Shown: positions 44,546-55,630 of the stretch, in pieces
Layout: every line of letters begins with the position of its first letter
How positions within the stretch are numbered: the first letter of the stretch is position 1
Source: Dipteris shenzhenensis
Taxonomy: Eukaryota > Polypodiophyta > Polypodiopsida > Gleicheniales
Length of the DNA: 64,000 nt
Direction: 5' to 3' (one strand)
NCBI GenBank assembly: GCA_047967505.1
Contig: CM106539.1
Translations under genes and position numbers: made by a program
The notes under the pieces: generated by a model
What the model saw: the letters and a program-made list of their open reading frames with translations, nothing else
The model's database searches: none
Told to the model about the DNA's origin: nothing

Positions 44546-45625
44546 CACTATAAAGCCAAGTCAAGTTTGGCTGAGCTCCAGAAAAGGAGCTTTCTTCTGA
44601 TACTCTCCAACACCGGAGCAAACTGTTGTGAAGGAGAGATGCCCACCCCACCGTGGCAGCCCAAATATCTGACGGAGACACCCCTCTGTACCCAAGTGAA
44701 GCCAATATCATTACCCCAATCCGGAGTGTCATCGCAAATCCAGAAACCATTGGATTTATGCCAATTAATGTGTGCACCTGTAGCCGTGCAAAATAAATCC
44801 AAGGCTGTCCGGAAGGAAGTGAGTGTCTTGGGGGAGGCATCCAAAAAAACAGCCGTGTCATCTGCCAACTCACTATCCAGGAGCTCTTCTTCCCAACGGA
44901 TAGGAAGCCCCAGCCCATAAATATCAGCTTGAGATCTAAGGTGATACTCATAGCTTCCGCCACAAACAGAAAATGAAAAGGGGCAAGAGGACATCCTTGG
45001 CGGACTGATCTGGAAATCTGAAATCTGTCCCCTCTTCCCCCCCCAATGGGCACGTGGCTATGGGCTGATCTGTAGAGAGAGGATACTCCTCTAATCCATG
45101 CATCTGAAAAACCAAAGCGAGATAGAGTACCCTCTAAAAAATCCCAGTCTACTCTGTCGTAGGCTTTCTCAAAGTCCAAGAGTAGAATGGCCAATCTCTG
45201 GCGGCTCTGCATGGCCCATTCTGAGGCCTCCCAAAATTATAAAAAATACTTCTGCCATGCACAAACCCTGTCTGCGTGTCATGAATCAAATCTGGAAGAA
45301 AAACCTGTAGCTGCAGACTGATGGCTTTCGCCAAAATCTTGTAACAAGTGCCCAATAGAGTGATGGGTCTCCACTAAGACACTAGATTCCTGTTACCCCC
45401 CTTTGGGATGAGATGAATGAGACCATCTGTAAGTGAATCAGGCATCTCACCAAAGTCCCACACGCCCTACAGAGCTGATGTAATGTGATCACCAATCTGC
45501 TCCCAAAAAGTAATACAAAAGGAAGGGGTAAGTCCATCCGAACCTGGGCACTTGCCCTTGTGAAGGGCAAGCAATGCAGTCTTGAATTCTGTATTAGTGA
45601 AAGGTGCACCGAGAGAACCATACAT
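44546..45625 (-). pseudogene. LINE-A ORF2 reverse transcriptase
   Basis: From the minus strand: a KCPGSDGLTPSF-type start (about 45,560), GLIHLIPKGGNRNLVS, TAG (45,374-45,376), WRPITLLGTCYKILAKAIS, DTQTGFVHGRSI, then LLLDFEKAYDRVDWDFLEG (about 45,180; motif A Asp present), VRQGCPLAPFHFLFVAEAM, and in another frame LADDTAVFLDAS (about 44,870; the catalytic A-D-D). The connection after KLLFWSSAKLDLAL (44,550) jumps straight to CRALLCK. Compared with LINE-D it therefore lacks the block that holds LPTQEGGL. At least four stops or frameshifts occur. RT copies the LINE RNA at the nicked target. Confidence 0.9.
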
Positions 45626-45733
45626 CTTCATCCTTCACCAATACAGGGATACACAACCAAATAACCTCTCTGGCATCATCTATGGCTTGTGTGCCCGGAT
45701 CTGCAGTAAGAAGGGATGCAAAAAATTCTGAGG

Positions 45734-46985
45734 CTATATGCATGGCGGCATCCGGATCTGACTATAAAACCCTGTCTGAGTCAACAAGCTGCGAGACACT
45801 ATCTCTACTATGTCTAGGCCCATGAGTAGAGAATAAGTGTTTGTTGACCCTACCACCCATCTGAATCCAAAATGATTCCCGTGCATGAAAGGCATACTCT
45901 GCTCTCTGCTCCAACAATGTCTGCATATGAGCTCTTGCTGCAGCAAGGCGCTCCTGAATCCAAGCATCAGTGGGCCTCTTCTGCTCTTCCCTCTGAAGGG
46001 GCTCATCCCTCTGAAGGGACGCTAATTGCTGGCGTATACCAATCTCACCTCTCGTGAACTCAACGATTGTATGATAATAGTCACTAATTCCATATATGGC
46101 TGCAGCTACCTGAGATGGGTGGACAACTCCAGCCTGTATGTGAGAAACCCAAATCTGTAAAATATCCTCGGTGAGGCTTTCCTCTGCATAAAAAGCATCT
46201 GGAATCCTGGCACTGGCAGAGCGTCCTCTCCGATGAGGCTCAAAAATCTGCAATACCACTGGAAAATGATCTGAGGTGGAAACCCCAATAGAAATGCATA
46301 CAGATCTGCCTCTGTCAAGTGCCCAATCGTCTACATAAAATCTATCAATACGTGCATGGATGGGCATATGTAATCTCCTGTTTGACCAAGAGTACAAGAG
46401 TGACTGTGGCATAACATGAAAGGCATCATCAAACCAAGTGTCCCTGCCACTGTACTGAAAGAGAGAGGCATCCCAGGCTGCCCTCTCCAAAGAGTGAATT
46501 TCACCCTGTCTGCCTCCCTTTTTGTTTGATGGCAATTCAACCATGTTGAAATCACCACCAATGATCTAGGAATCTGCAATGGGGGCCCAAGAGAGTAGTT
46601 CCTTCCAAAAGGAGATCCTTTCCCCTCTGTTATTGGGGGCATAAAGATTGAGAAGACCAATCTTACGCCCTCCAACCAAAATAATGATCCATTGAGCTCT
46701 AGAGGGGGAGATAAGACCATGACCAGCAACCAAGGGGAGAATAGAAGGAGAGACCGAAATGCAAGTACCTCCCCTTGTACCCATAGCAGGCGACCAGAAG
46801 GTATGTCCTGAGAGTAGTTTGCCAGACTTAGCGCAATCACTGGCATCCAACTTGTGTTCTTGGATAAAAAGGATATCAATAGCACCTCCAGTTACACCTG
46901 GATGAAGCTGATTCCGGATCAACTGCCTACGGCGACGGTGTGGAACTCCACCTAGGCCCTGTATGTTCGAGCTGACTATCCTCAT
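45734..46985 (-). pseudogene. LINE-A ORF2 endonuclease (APE type)
   Basis: The frame 46,985-46,566 begins MRIVSSNIQGLGGVPHRR and has DILFIQEHKLDASDCAKSG, FWSPAMGTRGG and GLLNLYAPNN. After a TAG (LINE-B has TGG) it continues IIGGDFNMVELPS, LERAAWDASLFQYSGRDTW, HARIDRFYVDDWAL and GVSTSDHFPVV. Catalytic E (QEHK), D/N (GDFN), R/D (ARIDR) and S-D-H (TSDH) of APE endonucleases are all visible. The domain is close to intact and is followed by the RT N-terminal linker (EKR/PTDAWIQERLAAARAH). Confidence 0.93.
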
Positions 46986-48460
46986 CGACGGGAGGATGCT
47001 GGATGGAAAGGCTTACCCAACCTAGTAGAGGAGACCAGCTTCCCCTAGGCCGAAACACTCCTGGTGAGGGCAGGAAACTCAACAGGTGAAAGGATCCCCA
47101 CACCTGCTGAGGGGGAGGCCCTATCAAAAGGAATCCCAATGACCGGGAACCCTAAGGTGGAGGGCACAAACTCCTCATCATCCATAAAAGTCGCCGAATT
47201 TGCCAATGTCAAAAAAGGATTCCTGAGAAGCAAGTCTGGCCGAGGAGTGCAAAGAAGACCTACACTCGTGAAAGATGGATGAGAAGGACCTGCTAGGCCT
47301 CTATTAGCATAACTGGAGCTGGGGGCTGAAGAGGGATATGGAGTCCTCATCTGTGCATGCACTCCCTCGATCGTCCTGATGTGGCACGAACAGTCTATGG
47401 GGAAGAAGTATCGGAAGCCCCTTCGTGATTCGAAACCAAAGTGATTGGGGTTGGTGCATCTGAAGGCCCCTCCTGATGTGGAACTGTAGTGTCTGGGGCT
47501 GCAGCAACATCCATCTCTAGAGTCTGGATGACGTCTGTTTGAACCTGATCAAAGGTCTCCTCTTGAGGTAAAGGAGCCGCTTTGATCGCTCTCCATCGTG
47601 GTACTAGGTGTGCTGCCGGCTTTGGGCGCCTTGTTGCCCCTTGTGGTCCTGGGGTGCACGAAGTAGGGCTCTGGGGAGGTGCAATCGGGGTAGTATGTGA
47701 AGGAGCCACACCAAAAGACCTCTTGGGTCTTTTTCTCTTCCTTGGGCAGTCTCTAGCAAAGTGCCCAAGTGTCCTGCAGATCCTGCACTGGTCCTGTCTA
47801 CCTGCGATCTCAACTCTCTGTCGAAAGAGATAGCCATCTGGATGCTGAAGCATAATGTGGTCATCTGAAATGTTAGGGTCAAAGACAATGACTCTAACTC
47901 GAGGCACCCCGTCCGCTTTGATTGCCTCTGTCGAGGAAGAAGGCATGTCAAGAAGGGGAGGGATCTCAGTGACCACTCCGAAAGTGGCTCCGATAGTACC
48001 AAGAAGTCAATACTAGACCTGAGGAAGACGAGGGAACCTGATGAACAGAGATGTGACCTGACTGTCCTTCTCTACCGGATCGAAGCCCAAGGTGTAGGGC
48101 AAAAGAAAAATCCTCCTTGAACGAAAGGCCAAAGGATTAGCTTTGAGAACAAGGGTTGTGGACTCATGGGAGTCAAAAACAACCTGGAAAAATCCTCGTC
48201 CCAAAAGTCGAATATCCCTGAGGTGTGGGGCGAGATCTCCTGGTAACGCTGCCAACATCCAGTCTCTAGCCTCTAATCTGGAAGGGTGTGACCCAAAGAT
48301 GCGTGCGAAGAGCAATGTGGAGCGCTCGGGCTCTACATCTTTTTTGAGCTGTTGTAACTCGTCTTCTGAAAATATGACGGTTCTCGCAGTCGGTGGGGGT
48401 GGACGAAGATTGGCTGAATGGGGATCCATTCGCCGATCGAAGTGAAAAGGCCGATTCAAA
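46986..48460 (-). pseudogene. LINE-A ORF1 (RNA-binding, DUF4283 and CCHC knuckle)
   Basis: The minus-strand frame from 48,459 (or Met at 48,429, MDPHSANLRPPPP) has IFSEDELQQLKKDVEP, IFGSHPSRLEARDWMLAALP, LLGRGFFQVVFDS and LFIRFPRLPQV. A stop-rich joint near 48,010 precedes the second frame (47,976-47,395): VTEIPPLLDMP, RVRVIVFDPNISDD and a zinc knuckle CRICRTLGHFARDC (C-x2-C-x4-H-x4-C). A Pro/Ser/Thr-rich tail then ends at 47,395. A further Ser/Pro-rich frame (47,362-47,045) bridges to ORF2. ORF1 should coat the LINE RNA. Confidence 0.88.
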
Positions 48461-48489
48461 TGCTGTAATTACTCCGTCCGTGGAAATGC

Positions 48490-49278
48490 TGCCCAGTACG
48501 CCCTGGAACAAGGGTGCAAGAAGGGGAGGAAAAGTGTAGAGGGGAAAATAGAAGAGGGAGGCGAGTTGCAGGTAGGCAACAGAGGGTTAGGAAGGGGGCG
48601 GAGGAGAGGGAGGGAGGGAGGGGCGCAAAGTAGGAAGGGGTGAAGGATGGAGCGGGGGGCGAAGGGGGGGGCCGGGAGGGGAGGAAAAAGGCAAGGGCAG
48701 AAGGCAGGGGAGGAGGGGGGAGCGATCGGGGGCAAAGGAGGGGGCGGGGGAAAGCAGGGGCAGCAGACGAGAGGGGAGGAGGCTGGCAGGAAGGGCAGGG
48801 GCAGGCGGGAGTGAAGGAGGGGGCGGGGGAGAGAGAGGGAGGAGCGAGGGGGAGGAGGGGTAGAGGGCGGGTGGGTGAGGGGCAGCAAGAGAGGGCAGCG
48901 AGGGGAGAGGGAGAGGGCAGCGAGGGGGGGGAAGGGAGGGGCAGCGAAGGAGGGCTGCGAGGAAGGCGAGAGGGCAGTGAGGGGGGGAAGGGAGAGGAGC
49001 TGCGAGGGAGGGAAGAGGGCAGCGAGGGGGGAGAAGGGAGGGGCAGCAAAGGAGGGCTGCGAGGGAGGGGAGAGTGCAGCGATGGAGAGGGCAGCGATGG
49101 AGAGGGAAGGGAAGGGGGGGGCTAGCGAGGAGGAGGGTGAGGGAGGGGCAGCAGCTTCACGGGGAGGAGCAGCAGCTCTCGATGAGTTTGATACTTTGAG
49201 TGATGCATAAGGAGAGCATATTGTATGCATTGAATGAAAAAATATTTCCAAGCTTCCTATCTTGGCAACAACCCTCTT
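48490..49278 (-). promoter_or_regulatory. LINE-A 5' leader with polypyrimidine tract
   Basis: Between ORF1 and the right target duplication lies about 680 bases (48,510-49,190) that are almost pure purine on the plus strand, so pyrimidine in the LINE RNA. They are built of loose GGGAGGG, GCAGCGA and GAGAGGGCAGCGA words. A final 90 bases (49,190-49,278) are of mixed composition. The long Gly/Arg- and Pro/Ser-rich frames that cross it are composition artefacts. It probably acts as 5' UTR and perhaps promoter. Confidence 0.75.
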
Positions 49279-50481
49279 GATGCCTTCCTTTTTCACTACT
49301 ATGGCAGAGATACTTGGTTGGACAATGCCTTTCTTATTCAGCCACAGTCCCTCCTATTCTCTTGGTCGAACAGGAGGCAGCAGATTCCTATTCATGCACG
49401 CATTGACAGATTCTATGTAGATGATTGGGCACTAGACAGTGGATCGGTACGCATTGCTGCTGGGGTTTCCACCTCAGACCACTTTCCTGTTGTGCTGGCT
49501 ATCTCAAAGCCTCACTTGAGAGGCCGGTCTGCCAGCATCAAGATTCCATATGCCTCGTACACAGAGGAGGACCTTACAGAGGCAGCCCTGCAGATATGGG
49601 TTTCTCATGTCCAGGGTGGGCAGCCATTGCCATCACAGGTAGCTGCTGCCCTTTCTGGTATTAGCAACTTCTACCTCTCAGTTGCTTGTACTAGGAGACG
49701 AGATATTCTCAGACGTGAGATTGGTGTTCGCCAGCAATTGGCAGCTTTGCAGAGGGAAGAGCAAAAACGGCCTTCAGATGCTTGGATTGAGGACCGCCTT
49801 GTTGCAGCAAGGGCTCACCAGCAAGTATTGCTCGATCAGAGAGCAGAGTATGCCTTTCATGCATGGGAGTCCTTCTGGATTCAGATGGGTGGCAGAGTCA
49901 ATAAACACTTTTTCTCTACTCTTGGCCCTAGACATAGTAGAGAGAGTGTATCCCAGCTTATTGACTCACATGGGGTTTTACAGACAGATCCAGATGATGT
50001 CTTGCGCATAGCTTCAGATTTTTATGCGCCCTTCTTATTGCTGATCGTAAGACACGGGATAGAGAGGATGCTAGACAGGTTATTTGGCAGAGCATCCCTT
50101 TGTTGGTGAAACCGGATATGCATGTTTTGCTTGATGCACCTTTCACCAACACAGAGTTGAGGACTGCACTTTCAGCCCTTAAGGGCAAGTGCCCAGGTTC
50201 GGATGGCCTTACCCCTTCTTTTTTCATTGCATTTTGGGATATGATTGGAGACTACATTACTTCAGCCCTGCAGGGCATTTGGGACTCTGGTGAGATGCCC
50301 GGGTTGCTTACAGAGGGTCTCATCCACCTTATCCCGAAAGGAGGTTGCAGAAATCTAGTGTCCCAGTGGAGGCCTATCACACTTCTGGGGACTTTTTACA
50401 AGATTTTGGCCAAGGCAATGAGCCTCCGATTGCAGCCCCTTCTCCCAGATCTTATTCATGACACTCAGACGGGATTTGTGT
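49279..50481 (+). pseudogene. LINE-B endonuclease 3' part and RT start
   Basis: Continues LINE-B after the LINE-A insertion: DAFLFHYYGRDTWLDNAF, HARIDRFYVDDWALDSG, GVSTSDHFPVVLA, then the linker EEQKRPSDAWIEDRLVAARA and WIQMGGRVNKHFFSTLGPRH in one frame to 50,109. After a frameshift near 50,050 comes the RT N-terminus: APFTNTELRTALSALKGKCP, GLTPSFFIAFWDMIGD, GLIHLIPKGG, SQWRPITLLGTFYKILAKAM and DTQTGFV (50,458-50,481). There the LINE ends abruptly at the joint to Copia-2 DNA. The RT catalytic domain is lost. The first codons of the open frame (from 49,234) belong to LINE-A leader, not to this gene. Confidence 0.9.
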
Positions 50482-50595
50482 GAGTACTAAGGGAGAGAGA
50501 GCAGAGTGTGTGAGCAAGAGAGCAAGAGAGTAGGAGAGTGAGAGCTGAAAGTAATAGTTGCAATAGAGTGAGAGCTGAAAGACAAGATTGTAGGG
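50482..50595. other. GA-rich joint between LINE-B and Copia-2
   Basis: About 110 bases of GAGAGAG/GAGAGCTGAAAG-type sequence, with GAGTGAGAGCTGAAAG repeated twice. It ends the copia reading frame and the LINE reading frame from opposite sides. Origin unknown. Confidence 0.5.
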
Positions 50596-52958
50596 ACGGT
50601 AGCGCTTGCTCTCTGCACTATACCCAACAAAAATGCATTTGATTGCCTTATCAGACAACTTATGCTGAAACTCAACGGGCACATGAGCATATGCAAGGCA
50701 TCCAAAAACACGAAAATTATCCACAAAAGGCTTTCTCCCTTTCCAAACTTCATAGGGAGTCTTGGTCTTCAAAGCTTTTGTGGGAGCCCGATTCAAAACA
50801 TAATTGGCACACATGAGACCGTCAAGCCAAAATTTGTGAGGCAATTTTTTGCTTTTTAGCATGCATCTATCCATCTCCATAAGAGTACGATTTTTCCTCT
50901 CAGCTTTGCCATTTTGCTGAGGGGTTAGCCTCACTGAAAGCTGATGTGCAATGCCCTTGTCTTTCAAAAATGTATCAAAATCTGTAGACAAAAACTCCCC
51001 TCCTCTATCTATGCGTAATGTCTTTATCTTGAGTCGTGATTCATTCTCAACCATGGCTGCAAAGTGTTTGAAAACCATAAACACTTCTGATTTGCGTTTC
51101 AGCCCATAAACCCAAGTGTAGTTGGAGTAGTCATCTATAAAAGTGACAAAGTAAAGATGACCACCCAATGATAGAGTCCTCATGGAACCACAGACGTCAC
51201 TATGAATAAGCTGTAATTTTCGAACAGCTTTTACTGATCCATCCTTCTTGAAAGGAAATCTGTGCATTTTACCAAGAATGCACCCTTCACAGGCATGTGG
51301 AGGAGGTGTTTCAAGAGGAGGCAATGCATCAACCATAGCATGTTTTTGAAGTGTCATCAAGCTGCCATAATGCATGTATCCATATCTGGCATGCCATAAC
51401 TCTGCATTTTGCATAGCAGTAGTAGAAGAGCATGTGCTGGTCTTTTCTCATACATGTCAAGCTGAAAAAGACCACGTAACAAAGTGCCAGACAATCTCAA
51501 GGCATAGTCATTCTCTCTGTCATGGACTGCACACTTGTCATCTTCAAAAATGACTTGAAATCCAGCTTTGTTAAGAGTGGACACTGAAAGTAAATTTTTT
51601 GTGATACCAGGCACATACAAGACATCAGAAATTGTGAATGTTGAGCCATCAATGGCTGTAAGTTCAACTTCTCCTGTACCACGAACTGAATAGGAGGAGT
51701 TGTTGGCACATGTGACCTTTTTACCAGCGGGAGGTGGATGCAGAGATGTGAAAAGACACTTCCTGGAAGTGAGATGCTTTGAGGCACCGCTATCAAAATA
51801 CCATGTATTTAGTGTCTCATTGACACTGAAAGCTGATGCATCCTTGGAAGAATCATAACTGCATGTCAGAAAAGCATAAGAGTCATCATTATAAGTGGCT
51901 GTAATATCCGGAGCAGCCAATTGAGAGTCTGAAATGCAAGACAAGAAGGCATAGTCGTGTTCCACAAAGTTGGCTGTAGCTTCCTCATTGTCAGATGCAT
52001 GAGGAGCTGAATCTGAAACAGCCATAGCGGAGCTGTTTTTCTTTTCTTTTGCAAGCCTCTTCTTGCATTCTCCAATGTAATGACCTGGCTTTTTGCAGTA
52101 ATGACATATACCCTTCTTCTTGGGCTTACCTGCATCACTCTTAGCCTTTTGAGAAGGCTGTCTTAAACCACTGGAATGCTGATTTGCTGATGTCTTTGCT
52201 TGTCCCTTTCCTTTAGGCTTGAATTTTGAAAGCATGGCATGTTCACCTGCTCGTGAAGCCATGTTTTTCCTGGTCTGCTCTTCCTGCAATAGAAGTCCTA
52301 TCAACTCGTGAAAATTGAGAGGATTTGCACTCCCCCTCAATGACAAATTTAGCGAGGTATGAAAGCTGAGATAAGACTCAGGAAGAGAATTCAGAGTAGT
52401 AGTAATCATCTCTGAATCAGGAATGATCTCATCAATATTCAGCAATTGCTCTCGTAAATCCTGTAGCTTTGTGAGGTGCACTGACATGGAGTCACCCTCT
52501 TCCATATGTGTATGAGACAATTCTCTTTTCAAAAAAGACACCCTGGCATCATTCCGAGCTGCATACATGCTCTCCAAAATATCCCATGCTGCCTTTGAGG
52601 TCTTACACGACCGGATATGCGGAATGATGAATCTTTTCACTGAAAGAGAAATACACGACAAAGCTAAAGCATCACGTGAATCCCATCTCTTTTGCTCTGG
52701 AGTAGTAGCTATAGCTACACCAATAACTTGTCCTGCAGCTGTACCCTGTGCACGACCTCTGCCTCCTCCTTGCTGGGGAGGGGTATTAGGTGCCACATTT
52801 GCTGGCCGGATCTCATGCCCATTTACATAGTCCCACAAATTACAGGAAATCAGAATGTTGCGTACCATAAAGCTCCAGAGGGAGTAGTTGGTACCATCCA
52901 GCTTATCCTCTTGTGAGAGACCACTGAACTAGAAATCATTCTGATTTTGTTGGGCCAT
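50596..52958 (-). pseudogene. Copia-2 gag-protease-integrase, 3' truncated
   Basis: Minus strand. An ATG at 52,958 starts MAQQNQNDF, then a TAG, then DKLDGTNYSLWSFMVRNIL, the Gag body (AWDILESMYAARNDARVSF, LTKLQDLREQL, NSLPESYLSF), and zinc knuckle CHYCKKPGHYIGEC (52,110-52,070). Protease follows: WYFDSGASKHLTSRK (51,810-51,770). Then GAG-pre-integrase WHARYGYMHYGSL, CEGCILGKMHRFPF, and the integrase core with HSDVCGSM, RIDRGGEFLS and LTPQQNGKAERKNRTLMEM (D, D, E present) to GYSAESKRYRPYN (about 50,600). One frameshift lies near 51,380-51,410. RT and RNase H are absent. The gag-protease frame of 503 codons is open, and this is the best preserved copia Gag in the window. Confidence 0.93.
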
Positions 52959-53194
52959 GTCTGAGAAAGAAAATACAGCAAATGCAAATTTGAATTCCCT
53001 TGTTGGGAATGGAGTGCACAATTCTTACATAGGGCTGGATGCCCATACAAAGGCATATTATGCTTAGTGGACTACATCACCTTGGCTGTCTTTGACCTTG
53101 TTTTGCCTTGTCTTGCATTCATTTACTTAATGCCCCATTTTCCCTCAATAATTCTGTCTGTCCTTTTTGTAGGACTTAGTTCCAATGCTTGAAC
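52959..53194. other. Copia-2 leader and flank of the short LTR element
   Basis: On the minus strand this would be the Copia-2 leader, but no primer site or LTR could be identified. The last 24 bases (53,171-53,194, AGGACTTAGTTCCAATGC...) are duplicated at 53,622-53,645. Confidence 0.5.
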
Positions 53195-53541
53195 TGTTGG
53201 AATATGAAGCCAAAGTGAGTCAAAAATGAGTGTACTAGGTGTCTAGGGGGTGTTTTATAGTCTAGTGAGTCCTATGGATGCCACGTGTCATGTTGGGAGT
53301 TATCCCATATATACATGTGTTCATATGTGTGTGTGTGCTCTTATATAAGAGTTGTACTTGTCTAGTGTCAAATTAATCAAATATCAAGCTACAAGCTCTT
53401 TGGTCTACATGTGAGTACTTTCATTTTGGTTCATTACTATAGTCATTTCATTTCCATTTCATTATGTCTCCTTTTGAGTATCACTTCCTCTCTCCCTAGC
53501 CTACCTTCTCTCTCTCTTCCTCTCTCTACCATGTTCCTTCA
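53195..53541 (+). repeat. LTR A (extra copy)
   Basis: 347 bp. TATA-like TTATATAAGAG at about 53,341. Followed by TGTGGTATCAGAGCC at 53,542-53,556. Confidence 0.95.
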
Positions 53542-53645
53542 TGTGGTATCAGAGCCTCCCTTCCTACTTTCCCCTTCTTCTTGCTCTATCTAGAGGATGA
53601 GAGAAGCCCACAAATGCTTGGAGGACTTAGTTCCAATGCTTGAAC

Positions 53646-53992
53646 TGTTGGAATATGAAGCCAAAGTGAGTCAAAAATGAGTGTACTAGGTGTCTAAGGG
53701 GTGTTTTATATTCTAGTGGGACCTATGGATGCCACGTGTCATATTGGGAGTTATCCCATATACATATGTGTTCATATGTGTGTGTGCGCTCTTATATAAG
53801 AGTTGTACTTGTCTAGTGTCAAATTAATCAAATATCAAGCTACAAGCTCTTTGGTCTACATGTGAGTACTTTCATTTTGGTTCATTGCTATAGTCATTTC
53901 ATTTCCATTTCATTATGTCTCCTTTTGAGTATCACTTCCTCTCTCCCTAGCCTACCTTCTCTCTCTCTCCCTCTCTCTACCATGTTCCTTCA
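53646..53992 (+). repeat. LTR B (5' LTR of the element)
   Basis: 347 bp, differing from LTR A at roughly ten positions by eye. PBS TGGTATCAGAGC at 53,995-54,006. Confidence 0.95.
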
Positions 53993-55280
53993 TGTGGTAT
54001 CAGAGCCTCCCTTCGTACTTTCCCCTTCTTCTTGCTCTATCTAGAGGATGAGAGAAGCCCGCAAATGGAATCTCCCCTCTCCTCTAAGGTAGAGCCTCCC
54101 TTCCCTTAGCCTTGCCATAGTGCCTCGCCATCAAGTACTGTGTGGTCCTCGTTTGTGAGTTCAGCTCACTCCCACATCAGTTCGTGGTTCTCCCTCAGCA
54201 TCGGCGGACATTCCTCGTCAGTTGGTCACCAGAAACTTGTTTGGAGCAGTCTAGCGGCTGTTTTTTGACCTTTTGAGCTGTATGGACGTCCATACGTCCG
54301 TACAGACCTCTGCAGGCGGATGCGTGACAGTGCCAGGAGTCTGTACAACTTATCAGAAGGCGATGCCGAGCAGTTTTAGGCTATTTTTTGGCATTTTTGC
54401 TCAGATTTGGACTCTCGTGACCTCTAGTAGTGATCTGGGCAGCTCCCTTGAGCACTTTCACTCATTTTTTTGAGCCTCTTCTGTGCATTCGGTGACTCTC
54501 CGATTGGCACATTGAGAGTCATGACCTGATCTCCCTTGGTAGCTACTCCTATGGCCTTCATCGACACATCATTCGAGGGCATTCTCGCCTGGTTCTTCAC
54601 CGACATACCTCTTTGCATCAGGATGTGCACACTCTTGTGTGGTAGCTACTTCGGGCTTATGGGTTCTTTGCCCTTGCTATGCATAAAATGAATGAAATAT
54701 ATCTTTACTACTTTATTGTTTGAGTCAAGGGTACTTTGCCCTATGTTGTTCCACAAAATGAATGCAAATAAATCATGCGTGTTGAGTCAAAGGTTCTCTG
54801 CCTTGGATAGTCCTCCTAAAAAGATGTATTTTCCTATTTTGTTTTGGTGTGTGGCTCCATGTCTCTCATTAGCCTCTGGAGCCAAGAGGGGATGTACTGT
54901 GGGAGCCATGTATTGGCTTTGATAGGTTTAGAGGGGGATGTATTGTGGGAGCCATGTATTGGCTTTGATAGGTCTCATTATCAGGCCTGACCGAGTTCCA
55001 GGATGGTGGTGTATTCCTAGACCTATGAACTGATCATGTAGCCATGCTATAACTTGAGCCTCTGAGCATGTTGAGTCTCAAGCCATGAGAGTGCTTGGAT
55101 CAACCTCTGAACACACGCAGACTTTAGCCTCTAAGTTACATAGGGTGCACAGTTTGATGACCGTCATTGTCATGTTCTGTTCTTGGTTCCATTCCAATAG
55201 TCCCTCACCTTAGACCATCATTGTCATGTTATGTTCTTGGTTCCATTCCAGTGGTCTCTCACCTTGCCTTCATGGAGGGG
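53993..55280 (+). other. Non-coding interior of the short LTR element
   Basis: No retroviral domain in any frame. It contains two small tandem duplications: a 46-bp period (GGGAGCCATGTATTGGC at 54,901 and 54,947) and a 54-bp period (TCATTGTCATGTT at 55,164 and 55,218). It ends in the purine tract TGGAGGGG (55,273-55,280). Confidence 0.85.
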
Positions 55281-55625
55281 TGTTGGAATATGAAGCCAAA
55301 GTGAGTCAAAAATGAGTATACTAGGTGTCTAGGGGGTGTTTTATAGTCTAGTCAGTCCTATGGATGCCACGTGTCATATTGGGAGTTATCCCATATACAT
55401 AGGTGTTCATATGTGTATGTGTGCTCTTATATAAGAGTTGTACTTGTCTACTGTCAAATTAATCAAATATCAAGCTACAAGCTTTTTGGCCTACATGTGA
55501 GTACTTTCATTTTAATTCATTGCTATAGTCATTTCATTTCCATTTCATTATGTCTCCTTTTGAGTATCACTTCCTCTCTCCCTAGCCTACCCTCTCTCTC
55601 TCCCTCTCTCTACCATGTTCCTTCA
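55281..55625 (+). repeat. LTR C (3' LTR)
   Basis: 345 bp, followed by the target duplication TGAAC (55,626-55,630). Also has TTATATAAGAG. Confidence 0.95.
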
Positions 55626-55630
55626 TGAAC

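Larger units (their letters stand above)
43011..49278 (-). mobile_element. LINE-A, full-length non-LTR retrotransposon inserted in LINE-B
   Basis: About 6.27 kb on the minus strand: CT-rich 5' leader (49,278-48,460), ORF1, endonuclease, RT, zinc finger, and an A tail (plus-strand T run 43,006-43,019). A target duplication of about 15 bp flanks it: GATGCCTTCCCTTTT at 42,996-43,010 and GATGCCTTCCTTTTT at 49,279-49,293, with one mismatch. The endonuclease gene of LINE-B continues across it. Several stops and frameshifts, and an apparent deletion in the RT connection near 44,550, make it inactive now. Confidence 0.92.
53195..55625 (+). mobile_element. Short non-coding LTR element with a duplicated 5' LTR
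   Basis: Three LTR copies (A 53,195-53,541; B 53,646-53,992; C 55,281-55,625) start TGTTGGAATATGAAGCC and end CATGTTCCTTCA. B to C is a complete element: LTR, PBS, 1.29-kb interior without coding capacity, purine tract TGGAGGGG, LTR. The 5-bp TGAAC occurs before LTR A, before LTR B and after LTR C. The A unit (24 bases of flank, LTR, PBS, about 80 bases of interior) is an extra 451-bp tandem copy. It is a non-autonomous element of LARD or large-TRIM type that must borrow enzymes from others. Confidence 0.93.

Noticed and set aside
49234-49278. Start of the 291-codon frame as a true gene start
   Set aside because: These codons are LINE-A leader. The LINE-B gene resumes only at the target duplication at 49,279.
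48469-49296. Long Pro/Ser/Leu-rich frames on the minus strand and Gly/Arg-rich frames on the plus strand
   Set aside because: They arise from the polypurine tract of the LINE-A leader. Composition is uniform, there is no domain, and frames are open on both strands at once.
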